Below are positions 4,885 to 5,085 of a stretch of DNA of 5,085 nt, piece by piece. The notes beneath the pieces were generated by a model. It did no database searches. It was not told the origin of the DNA and worked only from the letters and a program-made list of their open reading frames with translations. Numbering within the stretch: the first letter of the stretch is position 1; every line of letters begins with the position of its first letter. Both the position numbers and the translations under genes were made by a program. The DNA comes from Acidobacteriota bacterium (GTDB lineage: Bacteria > Acidobacteriota > Terriglobia > Bryobacterales > Bryobacteraceae): positions 1-5,085 of the forward strand of contig CANNLB010000303.1 in assembly GCA_947505565.1 (NCBI GenBank), read 5' to 3'.

Positions 4885-5085
4885 GGACCTGGTCGCGTTC
4901 GTTTTTGGTGGGCTGGGTGTAAGCGTAGGCGATGAGGCGTTCGCCGGCTTCGGTGGCGATGCTGAGTTTGAGATCGAGCGAGACGGAGCTTTTGACGCCG
5001 AGCAACTTGACCATGAAGAGGCGGACGAGGCCGCCGGGGCCGGCACCGGGGGCGGTTTGGAGCTGCTTGGTGGAGGCGCTGATGT
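4841..5085 (-). CDS. Unidentified protein, C-terminal part (runs off right edge)
   Basis: The minus strand is open from the window edge to a TAA at 4843-4841, giving 80 residues of C-terminus that end LLSGYLFS. The stretch contains VRLFMVKLLGVKSSVSLDLKL, read here in two parts as VRLFMVKLLGV and KSSVSLDLKL, then SIATEAGERLIAYAYTQPT and a final charged helix ERDQVLTEMKQLL. Codon use, with third positions mostly C or G, matches real genes of this genome, which is why I call it coding although no start is visible. I do not recognise the family. Its end overlaps the last 44 bases of the converging DUF3052 gene. Confidence 0.7.
   Translation of the reverse strand, partial: ISASTKQLQTAPGAGPGGLVRLFMVKLLGVKSSVSLDLKLSIATEAGERLIAYAYTQPTKNERDQVLTEMKQLLSGYLFS

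Overview
The window is a GC-rich bacterial chromosome segment. It joins a decayed mobile-element region on the left to ordinary single-copy genes on the right. The gene mix (Tat-exported UxuA-like sugar enzyme, plant-type glutamine cyclotransferase, a DUF3052 protein with a receiver-like N-terminus, IS1380- and ISL3-type elements) suggests an Acidobacteriota member of the Bryobacterales/Solibacter type. That placement is inference from gene content; the window has no marker gene to prove it.

Positions 1-1293 hold the remains of an IS1380-family DDE transposase, cut off by the left window edge. The gene carries three in-frame stops (293, 323, 829). It is also split by a 348-bp non-coding insertion at 463-810. 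That insertion has 25-bp imperfect terminal inverted repeats and an exact 8-bp target duplication, GCTTTTGC. Removing it with one copy of the duplication restores the transposase frame exactly, so it is a small non-autonomous element (MITE-like), probably mobilised by an ISL3-type transposase. Positions 1294-1493 are non-coding and contain a palindrome with 11-bp arms.

Positions 1494-2639 (minus strand) encode a Tat-signal TIM-barrel protein of the mannonate dehydratase (UxuA) type with a complete metal-ligand set. A 118-bp divergent intergenic region follows. It leads into a Phd/YefM-ParE/RelE toxin-antitoxin pair (2758-3401) of clearly lower GC than its neighbours. The toxin is frameshifted in a G run and is probably inactive unless the missing G is a sequencing error.

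Positions 3409-4884 (plus strand) form a tight two-gene unit. The first gene is a secreted glutaminyl-peptide cyclotransferase. The second, three bases later, is a receiver-like/DUF3052 two-domain protein. Its last 44 bases overlap, tail to tail, the end of an unidentified minus-strand gene that runs off the right edge (4841-5085).

No rRNA, tRNA or CRISPR array was seen. The genes do not form one pathway. The clearest undescribed structure is the small nested element inside the IS1380 relic.
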